A stretch of DNA of 64,000 nucleotides, taken from positions 8,785-72,784 of the forward strand of contig JAFGIE010000243.1 in the NCBI GenBank assembly GCA_016929775.1. The letters run 5' to 3'. Source of the stretch: Anaerolineae bacterium (GTDB lineage Bacteria; Chloroflexota; Anaerolineae; JAFGEY01). Position numbers and translations under genes: made by a program. Shown piece after piece: positions 16,231-24,650 of this stretch; position 1 is the stretch's first letter; every line of letters starts with the position of its first letter. The notes beneath the pieces were generated by a model. It searched no databases, had not been told where the DNA came from, and worked only from the letters and a program-made list of their open reading frames with translations.

Positions 16231-17265
16231 ATGCTGCTCGCCGGCGACATCGGTGGAACCAAGACCAGCCTCGCCCTCTTCTCGCCCGAACGAGGTCCAC
16301 ACCACCCAGTCGTAGCCAGGACGTTCCCCAGCGCGCACTATCTGAGCCTGGGCGCCGTGGTGCGCGCCTTCCTGGCACAAACCGACGTCCGCGCCGAGCA
16401 GGCGTGCTTTGGCGTCGCCGGTCCCGTGGTCGGCGGTCGCGCCACGGTCACCAACCTTCCCTGGGAGATGGACGAGTTGCGCCTAGCGCGCGAGTTCGGG
16501 TTCGCGCGCGTCCATCTCCTCAACGACCTGGAGTCGATCGCGAATGCCGTGCCCATGCTCGAGCCCGCAGACCTGCACACCCTCAACGCGCAGGAGCCGG
16601 CGCCGGGCGGGGCGATCGCCGTGATCGCACCGGGGACAGGACTGGGCGAGGCGTACCTGACCTGGGACGGCGCCCGCTACGACGCGCATGCCTCAGAGGG
16701 CGGGCACACCGATTTCGCGCCCTCCGGCGCGCTGCAAGAGGGGCTGCTCAGCTACCTGCGCGAGATCCACAGGCACGTCAGTTGGGAGCGTGTCTGTTCG
16801 GGCATGGGCATCCCCAACATCTACGCCTACCTCAAGGCGATCGGCTACGCCAACGAGCCGACCTGGTTCGCCGACATGCTGGCTGCGGCGCGCGACGCGA
16901 CGCCGGTGATCATCACCAACGCCCTCGATCCCGAGCGGCGCTCTGCGCTCTGCTGGGCTACCCTGCAGACGTTCGTCTCCATCCTGGGCGCAGAGGCGGG
17001 CAACCTGGCGCTCAAGATGCTCGCCACGGGCGGCGTATACCTGGGCGGGGGAATTCCGCCGCGCGTGCTCTCCGCCCTAGACAGCGGGCTGTTCATGGCG
17101 TCTTTCTGCGACAAGGGCCGCTTTGCCGGGTTCATGTCCCGCATCCCGGTGCACGTGATCCTGAATCCACAGGCTGCCCTGCTGGGCGCAGCGCGCTATG
17201 GACTGGACGCCTGGCAGCGGGATGGGGCGTCGTCCGGGCGTGGGGCCAAGCTGCAGCCCACGTAA
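16231..17265 (+). CDS. glk: Glucokinase (Glk, PF02685 family)
   Basis: 344 residues of usual length. GDIGGTKTSLALF is the N-terminal phosphate-binding loop. NLPWEMD, HLLNDLESIA (sugar-binding Asn/Asp) and IAPGTGLGEAYL (second phosphate loop) follow in the expected order, and EGGHTDFAP matches the glucose-binding Glu/His block of the non-ROK bacterial glucokinases. It phosphorylates glucose with ATP to glucose-6-phosphate, the substrate of the isomerase half of the Tal-Pgi fusion upstream; the glucoamylase two genes upstream would supply glucose. GGAGGAG precedes the ATG. Confidence 0.95.
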   Translation: MLLAGDIGGTKTSLALFSPERGPHHPVVARTFPSAHYLSLGAVVRAFLAQTDVRAEQACFGVAGPVVGGRATVTNLPWEMDELRLAREFGFARVHLLNDLESIANAVPMLEPADLHTLNAQEPAPGGAIAVIAPGTGLGEAYLTWDGARYDAHASEGGHTDFAPSGALQEGLLSYLREIHRHVSWERVCSGMGIPNIYAYLKAIGYANEPTWFADMLAAARDATPVIITNALDPERRSALCWATLQTFVSILGAEAGNLALKMLATGGVYLGGGIPPRVLSALDSGLFMASFCDKGRFAGFMSRIPVHVILNPQAALLGAARYGLDAWQRDGASSGRGAKLQPT

Positions 17266-17385
17266 AGAGATCGCCGCTCCATGCGACGGTCGGGTGTCGG
17301 GCGTGCGACGCCGGGTCTGTCGTCGTCGCGAGCCCCTATAGAAGCACGCGTAGGGTCGTGTGCGCGTGGAGAGAGGAGCAAGAGC

Positions 17386-18102
17386 ATGTCAGAGTGGACC
17401 GATCGCGTGGTCATGGTCACCGGTGCGGCAGGCAACCTCGGCGAGGCTGTCGCGCGCGCCTTCCTGGCAGTAGGCGCACACGTTGTGCTCGTCGATCGCG
17501 CCGCAGACCGTCTTCCCGAGCGGTATTCCGCTCTGGTGGGCGATCCGGCGCACCTACTCGTGACCGGGGTGGACATGACCGACGAGGACGCCGTGAGGAG
17601 TGCGGTCGAGCGCACGCTGGAGCGCTTTGGACGGATCGACGTGCTCGCCAATACCGTAGGCGGATACCGAGCCGGGACGACGGTCGACAAGACGCCGCTC
17701 GCCGATTGGGATTTCATGCTCGACCTCAACGCGCGCTCCGCGTTTCTCGTCAGCCGCGCCGTCGTCCCCCTGATGCGTGCGCGCGGCAGCGGCAAAGTGA
17801 TCCACGTCGCATCGCGCGCCGCCATGAACGGGGGCGCCCGCGCCGCCGCGTACAGCGTCGCCAAGAGCGCTGTCCTGCGCCTCACCGAGAGCCTCTCGGC
17901 GGAGCTCAAGCGCGCGGGGATCAACGTCAACTGCGTCCTGCCCGGCACGATCGACACGCCACAGAACCGTGCCTCGATGCCCGAGGCGGACCATCGCCGC
18001 TGGGTCGCGCCAGAAGCGATCGCCGATGTGATCCTGTTCCTCGCCTCCGACGCGGCGCGCGCCATCCACGGCGCGGCGATCCCGGTCTACGGGACAAGCT
18101 AG
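17386..18102 (+). CDS. Short-chain dehydrogenase/reductase (SDR)
   Basis: 238 residues of classical SDR length. The nucleotide-binding loop is TGAAGNLGEA (a TGxxGxLG variant), NTVGG replaces NNAGG, and the active site is Ser in HVASRAA with Tyr156 and Lys160 in YSVAK. The Asp in VLVDRAA after beta-2 suggests NAD(H) preference, by family knowledge. GAGAGGAG precedes the ATG. It is 120 bases from the glucokinase and is the last plus-strand gene before the convergent minus-strand module. Substrate unknown; polyols, sugars and 3-oxoacyl compounds are all possible. Confidence 0.92.
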   Translation: MSEWTDRVVMVTGAAGNLGEAVARAFLAVGAHVVLVDRAADRLPERYSALVGDPAHLLVTGVDMTDEDAVRSAVERTLERFGRIDVLANTVGGYRAGTTVDKTPLADWDFMLDLNARSAFLVSRAVVPLMRARGSGKVIHVASRAAMNGGARAAAYSVAKSAVLRLTESLSAELKRAGINVNCVLPGTIDTPQNRASMPEADHRRWVAPEAIADVILFLASDAARAIHGAAIPVYGTS

Positions 18103-18112
18103 CGTGTGCTGG

Positions 18113-18180
18113 GGCTTGCTCTGACGCCCCTGCAGCTCGTCGACGACCTCGGTCACCCGCAGCTTGTCCTGTAGGCCCAT
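18113..18180 (-). pseudogene. N-terminal stub of a truncated gene downstream of pdxA
   Basis: On the minus strand an ATG at 18180, 41 bases past the PdxA stop, follows GAGGGGAG and opens a plausible N-terminus (MGLQDKLRVTEVVDELQG). After about 22 codons the frame runs into the antisense of the convergent SDR gene and loses any protein-like character. The good ribosome site and coding-like start suggest the beginning of an operon gene whose body was lost at the junction near 18110. The family is not recognised. This is inference; the start could also encode nothing. Confidence 0.4.
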
Positions 18181-18221
18181 CTCACTCCCCTCAGCGCCTC
18201 GCGCGCGCCCAGCGGGATCGC

Positions 18222-19217
18222 TCACGGCGCGCGCGCCAGGCGGACCGTGTACTTGAGCGCGGCGCGCAAGCTGCCCGGCGCGGCGATCCCGCGCCCCGCC
18301 TTGTCGAACGCGGTGCCGTGCGTCGTGGTCCCGCAGATCACGGGCAGCCCCATGTACAGGGTCGCGCGCTTGTCCAGCGGCTGCAGTTTGCGCGCAATGT
18401 TCGCCTGGTCGTGGTACATCGAGACAACGCCGTCGAACTCGCCCGCCAGGGCGCGCACGTAGACCGTATCAGCTGGCACAGGTCCCGTCACGGTGATGCC
18501 CTGCCCCTGCGCCTCCGCGATCGCCGGCGCGATCTCGTCGATCTCTTCGCGACCATAGAGTCCCCCTTCGCCGCCGTGGACGTTGAGCGCGGCGACCGCG
18601 ATGCGCGGGCGCTCGAACCCCGCCTGGCGCAGGACTCGGTCCATCTCCGCGATGTGCCACGCGACCCGCTCCCGCACCACCGCATCGGCGATCTGGCGAA
18701 AGGGAATGTGCTCCGTGATCGACACCGTCCACACGGCATCCTGCACCACCCCCATCATGTACGTCTCTGTACTCCCAGTCAAGTCGGCGAGGTAGCGCAG
18801 GTCGTCGAGATAGTCATAGCCCGCGAGGTGGAACGCCTCCTTGTTCAGCGGCGCTGCGACCACGCCCTGCACCTGGTCCGCCATCGCCAGCTCGAACGCC
18901 GTGCGCAGGCACTGCGCCGCAGCCCGTCCCATCGCCGGGTCCAGCTTGCCCCAGACGACCGGAGGCAGATCCAGGTCTGGCGGGCGGAGGACGTCCACCA
19001 CGCGCGGCGCATAGCGTGCCTGCCCGAGGTCCGCGATCGCGCGGAAGCGCAGATCGAGCCCCACCACGCCGCGGATCGCCTCCAGCACCTCCACAGCGCC
19101 TACCACGAAGGGGCGGCAGCGCGCGTACACCTCGGAGTCGTCCAGCACCTTGACGACCAGCTCTGGGCCGATCCCGGCGGGGTCGCCCATCGCGATCGCG
19201 ATCACGGGTCTACCCAT
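18222..19217 (-). CDS. pdxA: PdxA-family 4-phosphate dehydrogenase
   Basis: 331 residues. It begins IAIAMGDPAGIGPE, the PdxA signature, and holds the metal-binding histidines in TEHIPFRQI, ALNVHGGEGG and MYHDQANI. Canonical PdxA oxidises 4-hydroxythreonine-4-phosphate in pyridoxal phosphate synthesis; PdxA2 relatives in sugar-acid operons act on D-erythronate or D-threonate 4-phosphate. The setting here (serine hydrolases, UroD-like protein, no other pdx gene) favours a catabolic role, by inference. GGAGGGGG precedes the ATG at 19217, and the start overlaps the upstream gene by 8 bases. Confidence 0.92.
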   Translation of the reverse strand: MGRPVIAIAMGDPAGIGPELVVKVLDDSEVYARCRPFVVGAVEVLEAIRGVVGLDLRFRAIADLGQARYAPRVVDVLRPPDLDLPPVVWGKLDPAMGRAAAQCLRTAFELAMADQVQGVVAAPLNKEAFHLAGYDYLDDLRYLADLTGSTETYMMGVVQDAVWTVSITEHIPFRQIADAVVRERVAWHIAEMDRVLRQAGFERPRIAVAALNVHGGEGGLYGREEIDEIAPAIAEAQGQGITVTGPVPADTVYVRALAGEFDGVVSMYHDQANIARKLQPLDKRATLYMGLPVICGTTTHGTAFDKAGRGIAAPGSLRAALKYTVRLARAP

Positions 19218-21324
19218 CTGCCCCCTCCTCGCCCCCCACGCGCAACGCCGCCCGGCGGACGGAAAAGTAGTCATTCCCCGAGAAGACGAGGTAGCATGTT
19301 CGCCCGTCTTGGCTCATCCACTTGGTGGGCAGCGAGCCCATCTCGCCCGGGCCCATATCCCACTCGGTCGTCAGGTAGGCGGTCGTCCACGGGCCCCACG
19401 GTTCCGGCGCGTCATAGATCGCGAACCCGCCCTGGAACCGCGTGTCCACGTCCTGCTCTGCGCGCTGTTGCCACCACAGGTAGCGGCGCAGCGGCGCGTT
19501 GTAGGTGATCCCCGATCGCCTGCACAGCCCACGATGGGTGAACACCGGCGTACGCGCCGCGACGTCGCCCGTCCAGCGCGGCTGCCCCTCCTCGTCCAGC
19601 CCGCAGAAGAACGTATAGGCCTCGCGCTCCTGGATCCGCGCCTTGTGCACGCGCGCCAGGACCATGTGATCCGCCGGGTCGTAGGCGCTGTCGGCATCGT
19701 GCGAATAGACGTACACATAGTCGTCGCGCGCGCCCGCATAGTCGCGCCCATAGTTGAGGACCGTCGGGTACCCGAAACTGGTCGTGAAGCGCCAGTCCGC
19801 CCACGTCCACGTCCGCGCACGGTCGGTCGACCACGCCAACTGCGCGTTGTCTGCATTGCGGGCCCACATGTAGAGCACCCCATCCACCATCAGCATGCCG
19901 CTCGCCTTGCGTCCAGATGGCCCCATGCCCCTGTTCTCGCCGCTCTCCGAGCGGATGTTGGTCCCCTGCCAGTGGGTGGGCCCCCCGGCGATGCGCGCGA
20001 ACCCCAGCCCGATCTTGTGCTCAGTGTACGGTTCGAAACCCCGCCCATCCCCGTATGCCGTATACTGCTGGTCGTCGTCCGCCCACGTGATCGGCCAATT
20101 GTCGCTGTCAAAGGCGCGGCGCACGATCGTCGAGGGGGGATCGAACTGCACGCCGCGGATCACGGCGCTCTGCGGGTAGGGCGCCACCTGCATATCGCCC
20201 TCGCGCCGGTCCAGGAAGGCATCCATCAGCGGCGCAAAGAGGTGCGCCACAACTCCGCCCCAGAATCCCTCTCCCTGCGCCGGGTCGAACAGATCCGATC
20301 CATTCCGCACCACGATCAGATCCCGGCACGGCGCGACCAACAGGACCTGGTTCCCGGCGCCTGCGCCGGCAAAGGCATCCCGCGGCAGCAGAGGCCACGC
20401 CCCGTCCGCGTTGGTCCACCATCCCAGTCCCGAGGCAGGCTGGGGATTGCCCGGCGGGCGCTCCGGAAGCGGCGTGCCCGCACAGGCCAACACGCGCCGC
20501 ACCCACGCCGGATCGACCAGCTGCTGTCCCTCCCAATCGCCCCTGCGCAGCATCAGGCGCCCGACCCGTGCGACGGCGCGCGGCGTATAGCTCCCCCCGC
20601 CCCAGTTGGCGTACAGCGAGAGCCCGTCCACCTCGTATGCCTGTCCGTACCCGATCGACCACGCCCCCTCGGGCACGCCGATCGGGTCCATGATCCGTTC
20701 CTTCAACAGCGTGTACAGGTCTGGCTGTGGCGTGCCTGCCAGGCTCGCGGTGACGGCATAGGCAAGCGCCGCCATGCCAGTGTTGCTGTACGCGTACCAC
20801 GTCCCCGGCTCAAAGACGACCGGAGCGTCGTGGATCGCGACGCTGAACGGGTCCGGTTCCCTGCGCCAGAAGGCGCCCTTCCACCCCGGCAGCGACATGT
20901 GGTGGTCGGTGCGCGTCTCGCCCGCCGCCGGGGCACGCGCGCGCTCCTCGTCGCTCAGCTCGGCATTCTCGATCCCTGAGCAGTGCGTCGCCAGGTGCCG
21001 GACCGTGATCGCGCGTTTCTTGGGATCACGCTCCCACGCCGGGATGTAGCGCCAGGCGGGATCGTCGACAGACAGCCGCCCATCTGCCAGCGCCAACATC
21101 AGCGATACGCCGCCCACTAGCGCCTTGGCGAGCGAAGCCGTGTAGTGGCGCTGCGTCGCGTCCCTGCCCGGCGCGTACCACTCGTACGCGATCCGATCGT
21201 GCCGGATCACCAGCAGCGCCTGCGTGCCCCGCGCCGCAAGGCCATCGCGCAGCGCGTCGAGCCGCGCCGCGCTCATTCCGACGCGCTCTGGCGCCGTCTC
21301 TTGCCACGCGAACGGTCCGCCCAT
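19210..21324 (-). CDS. Class C beta-lactamase-like serine hydrolase fused to propeller-like domain
   Basis: 704 residues without a signal peptide. Residues 1 to about 395 are the beta-lactamase/transpeptidase fold: nucleophile Ser64 and Lys67 in TASLAKAL, and the YxN motif Y179-S-N181. Residues from about 400 to 704 resemble a five-bladed, DUF4185 or sialidase-like propeller, with blocks such as QGTNIRSESGENRGMGPSGR, LYMWARNADNAQLAWSTD and FTHRGLCRRSG. Family knowledge allows esterase or amidase activity for the first part and glycan binding or hydrolysis for the second. GGAGGAGGG precedes the ATG. It is translationally coupled to pdxA. The combined function is unknown. Confidence 0.82.
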   Translation of the reverse strand: MGGPFAWQETAPERVGMSAARLDALRDGLAARGTQALLVIRHDRIAYEWYAPGRDATQRHYTASLAKALVGGVSLMLALADGRLSVDDPAWRYIPAWERDPKKRAITVRHLATHCSGIENAELSDEERARAPAAGETRTDHHMSLPGWKGAFWRREPDPFSVAIHDAPVVFEPGTWYAYSNTGMAALAYAVTASLAGTPQPDLYTLLKERIMDPIGVPEGAWSIGYGQAYEVDGLSLYANWGGGSYTPRAVARVGRLMLRRGDWEGQQLVDPAWVRRVLACAGTPLPERPPGNPQPASGLGWWTNADGAWPLLPRDAFAGAGAGNQVLLVAPCRDLIVVRNGSDLFDPAQGEGFWGGVVAHLFAPLMDAFLDRREGDMQVAPYPQSAVIRGVQFDPPSTIVRRAFDSDNWPITWADDDQQYTAYGDGRGFEPYTEHKIGLGFARIAGGPTHWQGTNIRSESGENRGMGPSGRKASGMLMVDGVLYMWARNADNAQLAWSTDRARTWTWADWRFTTSFGYPTVLNYGRDYAGARDDYVYVYSHDADSAYDPADHMVLARVHKARIQEREAYTFFCGLDEEGQPRWTGDVAARTPVFTHRGLCRRSGITYNAPLRRYLWWQQRAEQDVDTRFQGGFAIYDAPEPWGPWTTAYLTTEWDMGPGEMGSLPTKWMSQDGRTCYLVFSGNDYFSVRRAALRVGGEEGADG

Positions 21325-21325
21325 C

Positions 21326-22501
21326 TCACCCTCCTCCCAACGCAACACACCGACGCCGATAGTACACATAGTCCTCGTAGGGCACCTCCGCCGGGACGCC
21401 GTGATCGCACGTCGGGATATACCCGCCCCGCTCGCGCATCGTGGGCAGGATGTACGCCAGGTGCGCGTCGATCGCATCGCGACCGCTCGCCAGCACCCGC
21501 TTGTCGATCCCGCCCAAGAGCGCCAGCTCCGGGTACTGCCGTCCGATCGCCACCACGTCGCACCCCGCGGCGACCTCGAACGGGCTCATGACGTCCATGC
21601 CGATCGCGTGCTGGTAGAGCGGGATCGCCGGCGCGGCATAGCCATCCGTGTCGATCTGGACGTACAGGTGCCGCGTGCGGTCGATCTGGCGGCGCCGGGC
21701 GTTGTCGATCAGCTGCTGGTAGTAGGGCAGCAGGAACGCACGCATCATGTCGGGCGAGATCAGCAGCCCGTGATTGTAGCAAATGTCCTCTGCCAGGTAG
21801 ATCTCGTCCAGGGTCACGTATGCCTGGTGGCGCGCGATCACGGCGTCCGCTAGTTCGAACCAGGCGCGCATGCAGTCGTGGATCACGTCGGGCATGTCAT
21901 AGAACGCATACAGCAGATCGGCAGGCCCGATCAGGCTGCGCAGGTACATGTAGCCACCGATCAGGTTCTGCGAGATCATCAGCCCGCGCGCCGCTGCCGC
22001 CCTGGCATCCGCCATGCGCGCCTCGAGACCGGCATAGCGCTCCGGGCTCTCCGGGTCGAGGCGCCACTTGACGTGCTCCTCCCACGTGCGCCGGTCGACA
22101 ACGGGGTGCTCGACGTACTCGGGCATGAACCCGCTGCGACGCCCGCGAAAGTAGAGCACGTGACGCCCGGCATGGTCCTGCTCCAGCTCGTGCTCACCTC
22201 GCTCCTCGAGCACCTTGACCTCGAAAGCGGGCACGAAAGCCGCTTCGCACCACCCGAGCTGCCCGAGATGGTAATTGCCCGGAGGGTCATAGTCGAACAG
22301 CTCCGCCAGATCGGCATCCGGTGGCATGCCCTGTTCCCGCCACTGCTCCAGGCTGTAGAAGCCAAACTCGCGCTTGAAGAACGGAATGCCCGGCACGCGC
22401 GCATACGTGTCCCGCAGCTTTCGTGCTGCGTCGCACATGGCCTCGCGCGGCGGTAGCGCATGCACGCCGTCGCCCGGCGGCTCGACTGTGTCTACGCTCA
22501 C
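21326..22501 (-). CDS. Uroporphyrinogen decarboxylase-like (UroD/MtaA superfamily) protein
   Basis: 391 residues with a TIM-barrel pattern of the UROD/MtaA superfamily: DLLYAFYDMPDVIHDCM, EDICYNHGLLISPDMMRAF, DTDGYAAPAIPLY, SPFEVAAGCD and LLGGIDKRVLASG. True HemE has a short conserved N-terminus that is missing here, so haem synthesis is unlikely. Many members of this branch are methyltransferases or of unknown role and sit in catabolic operons. The start is GTG at 22501, nine bases after AAAGGAGG; an ATG within that spacer is closed by a stop. It ends one base before the fused hydrolase gene. Confidence 0.88.
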   Translation of the reverse strand: MSVDTVEPPGDGVHALPPREAMCDAARKLRDTYARVPGIPFFKREFGFYSLEQWREQGMPPDADLAELFDYDPPGNYHLGQLGWCEAAFVPAFEVKVLEERGEHELEQDHAGRHVLYFRGRRSGFMPEYVEHPVVDRRTWEEHVKWRLDPESPERYAGLEARMADARAAAARGLMISQNLIGGYMYLRSLIGPADLLYAFYDMPDVIHDCMRAWFELADAVIARHQAYVTLDEIYLAEDICYNHGLLISPDMMRAFLLPYYQQLIDNARRRQIDRTRHLYVQIDTDGYAAPAIPLYQHAIGMDVMSPFEVAAGCDVVAIGRQYPELALLGGIDKRVLASGRDAIDAHLAYILPTMRERGGYIPTCDHGVPAEVPYEDYVYYRRRCVALGGG

Positions 22502-22546
22502 ACCAGCATGCCTCCTTTGCCTCGATGCCTGCCCGTCTCGGGATGA

Positions 22547-23578
22547 TCAGCCGGGCCCTATGCACGCCTCGACGACCAACTTGAGCAATCCCTCGTCGTT
22601 CTCCGCCTGGTCCTCCCACTGCCCGGGGCTCTGCACGACCACCAGGTCCAGGCTGGGACAGACCCAGATGTGCTGGCGCCCCGCCCCCGAGGCTGCATAG
22701 GCGTCGCGCGGCAGGTGGGGCCACAGCTGACCATAGTCGTTCGTCCAGAAGGCATAGCCGTACTTCCACTGCTCGCGCGGACAGTGAGCCCGGATCGCGG
22801 GCGCCGTCTGCGTCGCCTCCCGGAGCCATCCCTCGGGGACCACCTGCCTATCCCGCCACCTGCCCCAGTTGCGCCACAGCCATCCCAGGCGCGCCATGTC
22901 GAGTGCGCTCGCGTTCACGCCGTCATAGTACCCAAAGATCGGGATCCGCGCCTTCGGATGGAGGTCAAAGTTGGCGAGATAGTAGCTCCACGTCGCGCCG
23001 ATCGGCTCGCGCAGCTTGCGGTCGACCAGCACCTTGAACCCGGGCGAGCCCTCTGGATCGCGGATGTCGTACAGGCCATACGCCTTGCTGATCGCGTGCG
23101 TCAGGACATTCATCCCATAGGTCTGATAGTGGAACACCGTGCCTGGCGCCTCGCCGGGCTTCATGTACCCGCTCGTATTCGAGATCAGCTGGCGGAGCGT
23201 GATCTCGCGATCCTTCTCAAAGACGTGCCGCCCCTCCTTCGGACCCTCGCCCGGAGGGACATCCATCGCCTCGGGATAGATGTCGACCAACTTGGTGTCG
23301 GCTGACGGGATCACGCCTTCCTCGATCGCGATGCCGAGGATGGACGAAAAGATCGACTTGGTCGCGGACGCGAGCCGGGCGTGGTACGCTCGCTCCAGCC
23401 CGCGGCACCACTCGGCAACCACGCGTCCCCCGCGCACGACCACCGTGCGGAATCGCCCGTACCGGCTGTCCTCGCTCCGCTCCTCCTGCCAGCGGCGCGC
23501 CGCCGCGAGCTTTTCCGCGTCGAGCCCCGCTTCTGCTGGGGCAATGGTCGCCCAACCACCGTCCGGATAGACTGTCAT
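22547..23578 (-). CDS. Class C beta-lactamase-family serine hydrolase
   Basis: 343 residues, cytoplasmic by lack of a signal peptide. The nucleophile Ser71 and Lys74 lie in ASATKSIF. The second motif reads Y151-Q-T153 (FHYQTYGMN) where Y-x-N is usual, an atypical third residue. The end matches the family's closing block (SGAGRQHIWVCPSLDLVVV). Such proteins are esterases, D-aminopeptidases or lactonases rather than true beta-lactamases. It is paralogous in fold to the first half of the fused gene two positions downstream, with which it shares the GAG-Q motif before the last strands. GGAGGTGG precedes the ATG. The broken gene upstream overlaps it as ATGA. Confidence 0.88.
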   Translation of the reverse strand: MTVYPDGGWATIAPAEAGLDAEKLAAARRWQEERSEDSRYGRFRTVVVRGGRVVAEWCRGLERAYHARLASATKSIFSSILGIAIEEGVIPSADTKLVDIYPEAMDVPPGEGPKEGRHVFEKDREITLRQLISNTSGYMKPGEAPGTVFHYQTYGMNVLTHAISKAYGLYDIRDPEGSPGFKVLVDRKLREPIGATWSYYLANFDLHPKARIPIFGYYDGVNASALDMARLGWLWRNWGRWRDRQVVPEGWLREATQTAPAIRAHCPREQWKYGYAFWTNDYGQLWPHLPRDAYAASGAGRQHIWVCPSLDLVVVQSPGQWEDQAENDEGLLKLVVEACIGPG

Positions 23579-23935
23579 GCGCCCACCTCCTCGCCCGTTG
23601 CGCCGCGCGTCAACGCCCGCACGCGCTCAAAGAACCAGCTCGTGTCATTCTCCCACACCCCCCAGCAGGGCGGGTACATCGTCTGGAAGGTCGTGCTGTG
23701 CAGCCCGAACGAGACCCCGCGCGCCAGCAGCGCCTCAAAACACGCCTCCCCGTGCGGTTCGTTGCTCAGGGTCGGGCGCGGCGTGCGCTCGAACCAGGGG
23801 CTCGTCAAAGGTAGCGTTCACAGTCCGGATGTTGAACAGCAACCCCTCTGCCGGGCCACACCCGAGGTACGTGAGCTGCCCGTTGATCGCGAACCGGGTC
23901 CCATCGACAGAGACGGTCGTCTTGGCATCGAACAC
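23575..23935 (-). pseudogene. Frameshifted gene remnant with probable internal deletion
   Basis: GTG at 23935 follows GAGAGGGGAGGGG and opens a convincing N-terminus (FAINGQLTYLGCGPAEGLLF, then NIRTVNATFDE). At about 23805 coding shifts into another frame that reads PWFERTPRPTLSNEPHG and then HSTTFQTMYPPCWGVWEN and FFERVRAL, ending as ATGA on the next gene. The two parts resemble the beginning and end of a roughly 400-residue TIM-barrel-like sugar hydrolase family, so most of the middle appears deleted. The span is 361 bases, one base out of frame. Start, ribosome site and stop coupling remain intact. The family resemblance is from memory of similar proteins, not from a search. Confidence 0.6.
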
Positions 23936-23999
23936 TGGCCCCTCCCCTCTCAGGTTGGCTGCCTCACGGTCCAGCACAGAGCCACCCCGCCTGGGGTGC

Positions 24000-24028
24000 A
24001 TTCTACCGCAAGGAACGGGATCCGCCAA
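24000..24028 (-). promoter_or_regulatory. Promoter of the serine hydrolase/UroD/PdxA operon
   Basis: Minus-strand TTGGCG (24023-24028) and TAGAAT (24000-24005) with a 17-base spacer. It lies about 65 bases before the broken first gene and diverges from the promoter at 24056-24084. Confidence 0.55.
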
Positions 24029-24055
24029 ACGCGCCTACCCCTGTGCGCCCGTCGT

Positions 24056-24084
24056 TTGCCTGCCCCTGGCTTTTCATGTACAAT
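24056..24084 (+). promoter_or_regulatory. Promoter of the DUF350 gene
   Basis: TTGCCT (24056-24061), a 17-base spacer and TACAAT (24079-24084), about 45 bases before the ATG. The two divergent -35 boxes are separated by 27 bases, so one regulator could serve both directions. Confidence 0.65.
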
Positions 24085-24133
24085 ACACGCGCTGGACCGC
24101 TTCCGGACCGCACCAGGAGAAAGGCAGGCCACC

Positions 24134-24628
24134 ATGGCGTGGGCATACCCGCTCCTACTGATCGCACAACTGGTCATCGCCGTCGTGCTGGGCGCTGTAG
24201 CCACGTACTTGAGCATCGTCCTCTTTGACCGCGCAACGCGCGGCATCGACGAGTGGGCCGAGCTCGCCAAGGGAAATGCTGCGGTTGGGATCGTCCTTGG
24301 CGCGATGGTCATCGCCGTCGTCTCTGTCGTACGCCCCGCCTTCCAGATCCCGATCGCTGGATGGGACGTGGGGAGCGTGCGTCCGTGGATCGCCCTGGGG
24401 GTCCAAGTCGTGCAGCTTGCGCTTGGCCTGGTGGTCTCTGTGATCGCCATCCTGTTCTCAGTTTGGCTGTTCGATCGCCTGACCACGCGCCTGGACGAGT
24501 GGGCCGAGCTGCAGCGCGGGAACGTCGCCGTCGCGGCACTCCTGGCGGGCGTGATCATCGCCGTATCGATGCTTGTCGGCGTGGCGTTGGACGGGATGTT
24601 CCAACTGGTCACCCCTTACCTGTTCTGA
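24134..24628 (+). CDS. DUF350-like four-helix membrane protein with internal duplication
   Basis: 164 residues with four predicted membrane helices in two repeats. Each half has a helix pair around a conserved loop: RGIDEWAELAKGNAAVGIVLGA in the first and TRLDEWAELQRGNVAVAALLAG in the second. This is the DUF350 architecture, of unknown function, often found beside polyamine-synthesis-like or membrane-repair genes. None of those is present here. AGGAGAAAGG precedes the ATG at a slightly long distance. The glycosyltransferase gene follows after 22 bases. Confidence 0.85.
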   Translation: MAWAYPLLLIAQLVIAVVLGAVATYLSIVLFDRATRGIDEWAELAKGNAAVGIVLGAMVIAVVSVVRPAFQIPIAGWDVGSVRPWIALGVQVVQLALGLVVSVIAILFSVWLFDRLTTRLDEWAELQRGNVAVAALLAGVIIAVSMLVGVALDGMFQLVTPYLF

Positions 24629-24650
24629 CCGCTCATTCTATCGGCCCACG

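Noticed and set aside
16404..19508. Plus-strand open frame of 1034 codons across glucokinase, SDR and pdxA
   Set aside because: It is out of frame with glucokinase and SDR and antisense to pdxA, all of which have clear active sites. The product is Arg-rich nonsense.
21326..22501. HemE (haem biosynthesis) for the UroD-like gene
   Set aside because: The HemE N-terminal signature is absent and no haem genes are nearby; the protein belongs to the broader UROD/MtaA group.
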